Source: Micrococcaceae bacterium UBA4005
GTDB taxonomy: Bacteria; Actinomycetota; Actinomycetes; Actinomycetales; Micrococcaceae
DNA: 6,425 nucleotides
Assembly: GCA_002384315.1 (NCBI GenBank)
Contig: DGBL01000154.1
Coordinates: 378-6,802, forward strand
Direction of reading: 5' to 3'
Shown here: piece by piece, positions 5,939 to 6,425 of the stretch
Position numbering within the stretch: position 1 is the first letter of the stretch
How the letters are laid out: every line of letters starts with the position of its first letter
Notes under the pieces: model-generated
Databases searched by the model: none
Told to the model about the DNA's origin: nothing
The model's input: the letters and a program-made list of their open reading frames with translations, nothing else
Program-made: the position numbers and the translations under genes

Positions 5939-6021
5939 GTTTTCGGCACTCTTGGCCTGGAACGCAGGACGGTTCGCCGCAAAAATAGTACGTAGACTTA
6001 CCGTATGGATGTTTTCGGCAC
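5939..6021 (+). repeat. Direct repeat GTTTTCGGCAC (5939-5949 and 6011-6021)
   Basis: The identical 11-bp word GTTTTCGGCAC occurs right after the DUF3817 stop (5939-5949) and again just inside the short ORF at 6005 (6011-6021), with a 72-nt offset. The two copies bracket the candidate promoter. They could be binding sites for one protein or chance; two copies are too few to tell. Confidence 0.35.
5993..5998 (+). promoter_or_regulatory. Candidate -10 (TAGACT) placed for a leaderless transcript
   Basis: TAGACT fits TANNNT and ends 6 nt before ATG 6005-6007. This is the spacing seen in actinobacterial leaderless mRNAs, where the initiating A is the first base of the ATG. An A-rich stretch (5981-5985) lies just upstream. 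No clear -35 is seen, which is common for such promoters. Confidence 0.35.
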
Positions 6022-6070
6022 GACCATCACTCTCCTGCGGGCTCCAGCACCCGCCCGGAGCACATCATGA
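6005..6070 (+). CDS. Possible leaderless 21-residue leader ORF
   Basis: ATG 6005 opens a 21-codon frame, MDVFGTTITLLRAPAPARST followed by a final S, ending at TGA 6068-6070. It has no Shine-Dalgarno but sits 6 nt after a TANNNT element, as a leaderless start would. Its stop overlaps ATG 6067, giving the four-base ATGA typical of translational coupling. The peptide shows no run of one amino acid that would suggest classical attenuation and no known motif. It is too short for coding statistics, so it may be only an unexpressed frame in the leader of the next gene. Confidence 0.25.
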   Translation: MDVFGTTITLLRAPAPARSTS

Positions 6071-6088
6071 AGACCGCAGGATGAAGAC
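6067..6088 (+). repeat. 14-nt duplication around the start codon with a five-codon ORF
   Basis: ATGAAGAC occurs at 6067-6074 and again at 6081-6088, 14 nt apart. The first ATG has the better Shine-Dalgarno (GGAG, 6057-6060, 6-nt spacing) but opens only M-K-T-A-G before TGA 6082-6084. That stop overlaps the second ATG (6081-6083), which begins the long downstream gene. The arrangement looks like a small tandem duplication of the start region that separated the ribosome-binding site from the real start. This is an inference from the repeat. Confidence 0.45.
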
Positions 6089-6425
6089 ACTGACAGCCCC
6101 GGCTGGGGTCTTTCTGAAGTCCGGCCCGGACGGCGGACTCGGTGCGATGTACCGCCAAGCGCGGGCAGCATCCGGTTCGGTGGACCGTGCGCTGACCTTC
6201 GTTGCCGGTCTCGCCGACTCCGTACCGCTCCCCGGTGCGGGGCAGACGCTGCGGCTCTGGGAGACTCTGGCCACTGTTGCCGCTGCCGATCTCACCGTGG
6301 CCCGGGTGTTGGAACCGCATCTGGATGCTGTGGCGATTACCACACAGGCGGGCGTCGCTGCTCCGGGCGGCAGCTGGGGTGTCTTCGCCGCCGAGGCGGC
6401 GGGCGTGCAACTGGAGGCACGGTAC
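6081..6425 (+). CDS. Probable acyl-CoA dehydrogenase-family protein, N-terminal part (3' end beyond the window)
   Basis: 115 codons are open to the right edge with no stop. Seen: an Ala-rich helical N-terminus with LWETLATVAAADLTVARVLEPHLDA-type sequence at 59-83, then a Gly/Pro-rich turn and SWGVFAAEAAGVQLEA at 98-113. By eye these match the N-terminal helical domain and the start of the middle beta domain of short acyl-CoA dehydrogenase-like flavoproteins of actinobacteria, which often run 330-370 residues. The catalytic and FAD-binding parts lie outside the window, so the enzyme activity and substrate are not shown. The start is uncertain. ATG 6081 has only AGG directly against it and may depend on coupling from the tiny ORF before it. 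In-frame ATG 6009 would add 24 residues of unlikely composition. The promoter is probably the one near 5993. Confidence 0.6.
   Translation, partial: MKTLTAPAGVFLKSGPDGGLGAMYRQARAASGSVDRALTFVAGLADSVPLPGAGQTLRLWETLATVAAADLTVARVLEPHLDAVAITTQAGVAAPGGSWGVFAAEAAGVQLEARY

Noticed and set aside
6027..6410. Minus-strand 127-codon frame at the right end
   Set aside because: It is antisense to the plus-strand acyl-CoA dehydrogenase-like frame, has shadow-like composition and no motif.

Overview
The window is high-GC DNA with actinobacterial features. The cold-shock protein closely resembles those I recall from Micrococcaceae (Arthrobacter and relatives). The SWIM/SNF2 helicase and the DUF3817 membrane protein are also typical of actinobacteria. 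The genus is an inference from protein similarity by eye; no rRNA or tRNA gene is present to anchor it.

Layout, left to right: (1) 1-2275, minus strand: the N-terminal 758 residues of a SWIM zinc-finger SNF2-family helicase. It runs off the left edge just after motif II (DEAQ). (2) 2276-2366: a 91-nt divergent promoter region. (3) 2367-3677, plus: a CPA1/NhaP-type cation:proton antiporter. (4) 3740-4210, minus: an RraA-family protein, convergent with the antiporter. (5) 4211-4532: a 322-nt divergent spacer. It holds the rraA promoter and the long structured leader of a cold-shock gene. (6) 4533-4736, plus: a CspA-family protein followed by a strong intrinsic terminator at 4779-4815. (7) 4859-5311, minus: a universal stress protein, with a GC-rich hairpin just after its stop codon. 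(8) 5480-5938, plus: a DUF3817 membrane protein. (9) 6005-6425, plus: a possible leaderless 21-codon leader ORF, then overlapping stop/start signals, then the N-terminal 115 residues of a probable acyl-CoA dehydrogenase-family protein cut by the right edge.

The genes mostly alternate in orientation, so they look like separate transcription units and not one operon. The shared theme is housekeeping and stress physiology: nucleic-acid remodelling, ion/pH homeostasis, cold-shock RNA chaperone, ATP-binding stress protein. I see no mobile element, CRISPR array, tRNA, rRNA or phage gene. No clear novel multi-gene system is visible. The most interesting signals are regulatory: a possible long-range helix next to the csp ribosome-binding site, the cascade of overlapping tiny ORFs with a 14-nt repeat before the last gene, and overlapping divergent -10 elements with an inverted repeat between the helicase and antiporter genes.
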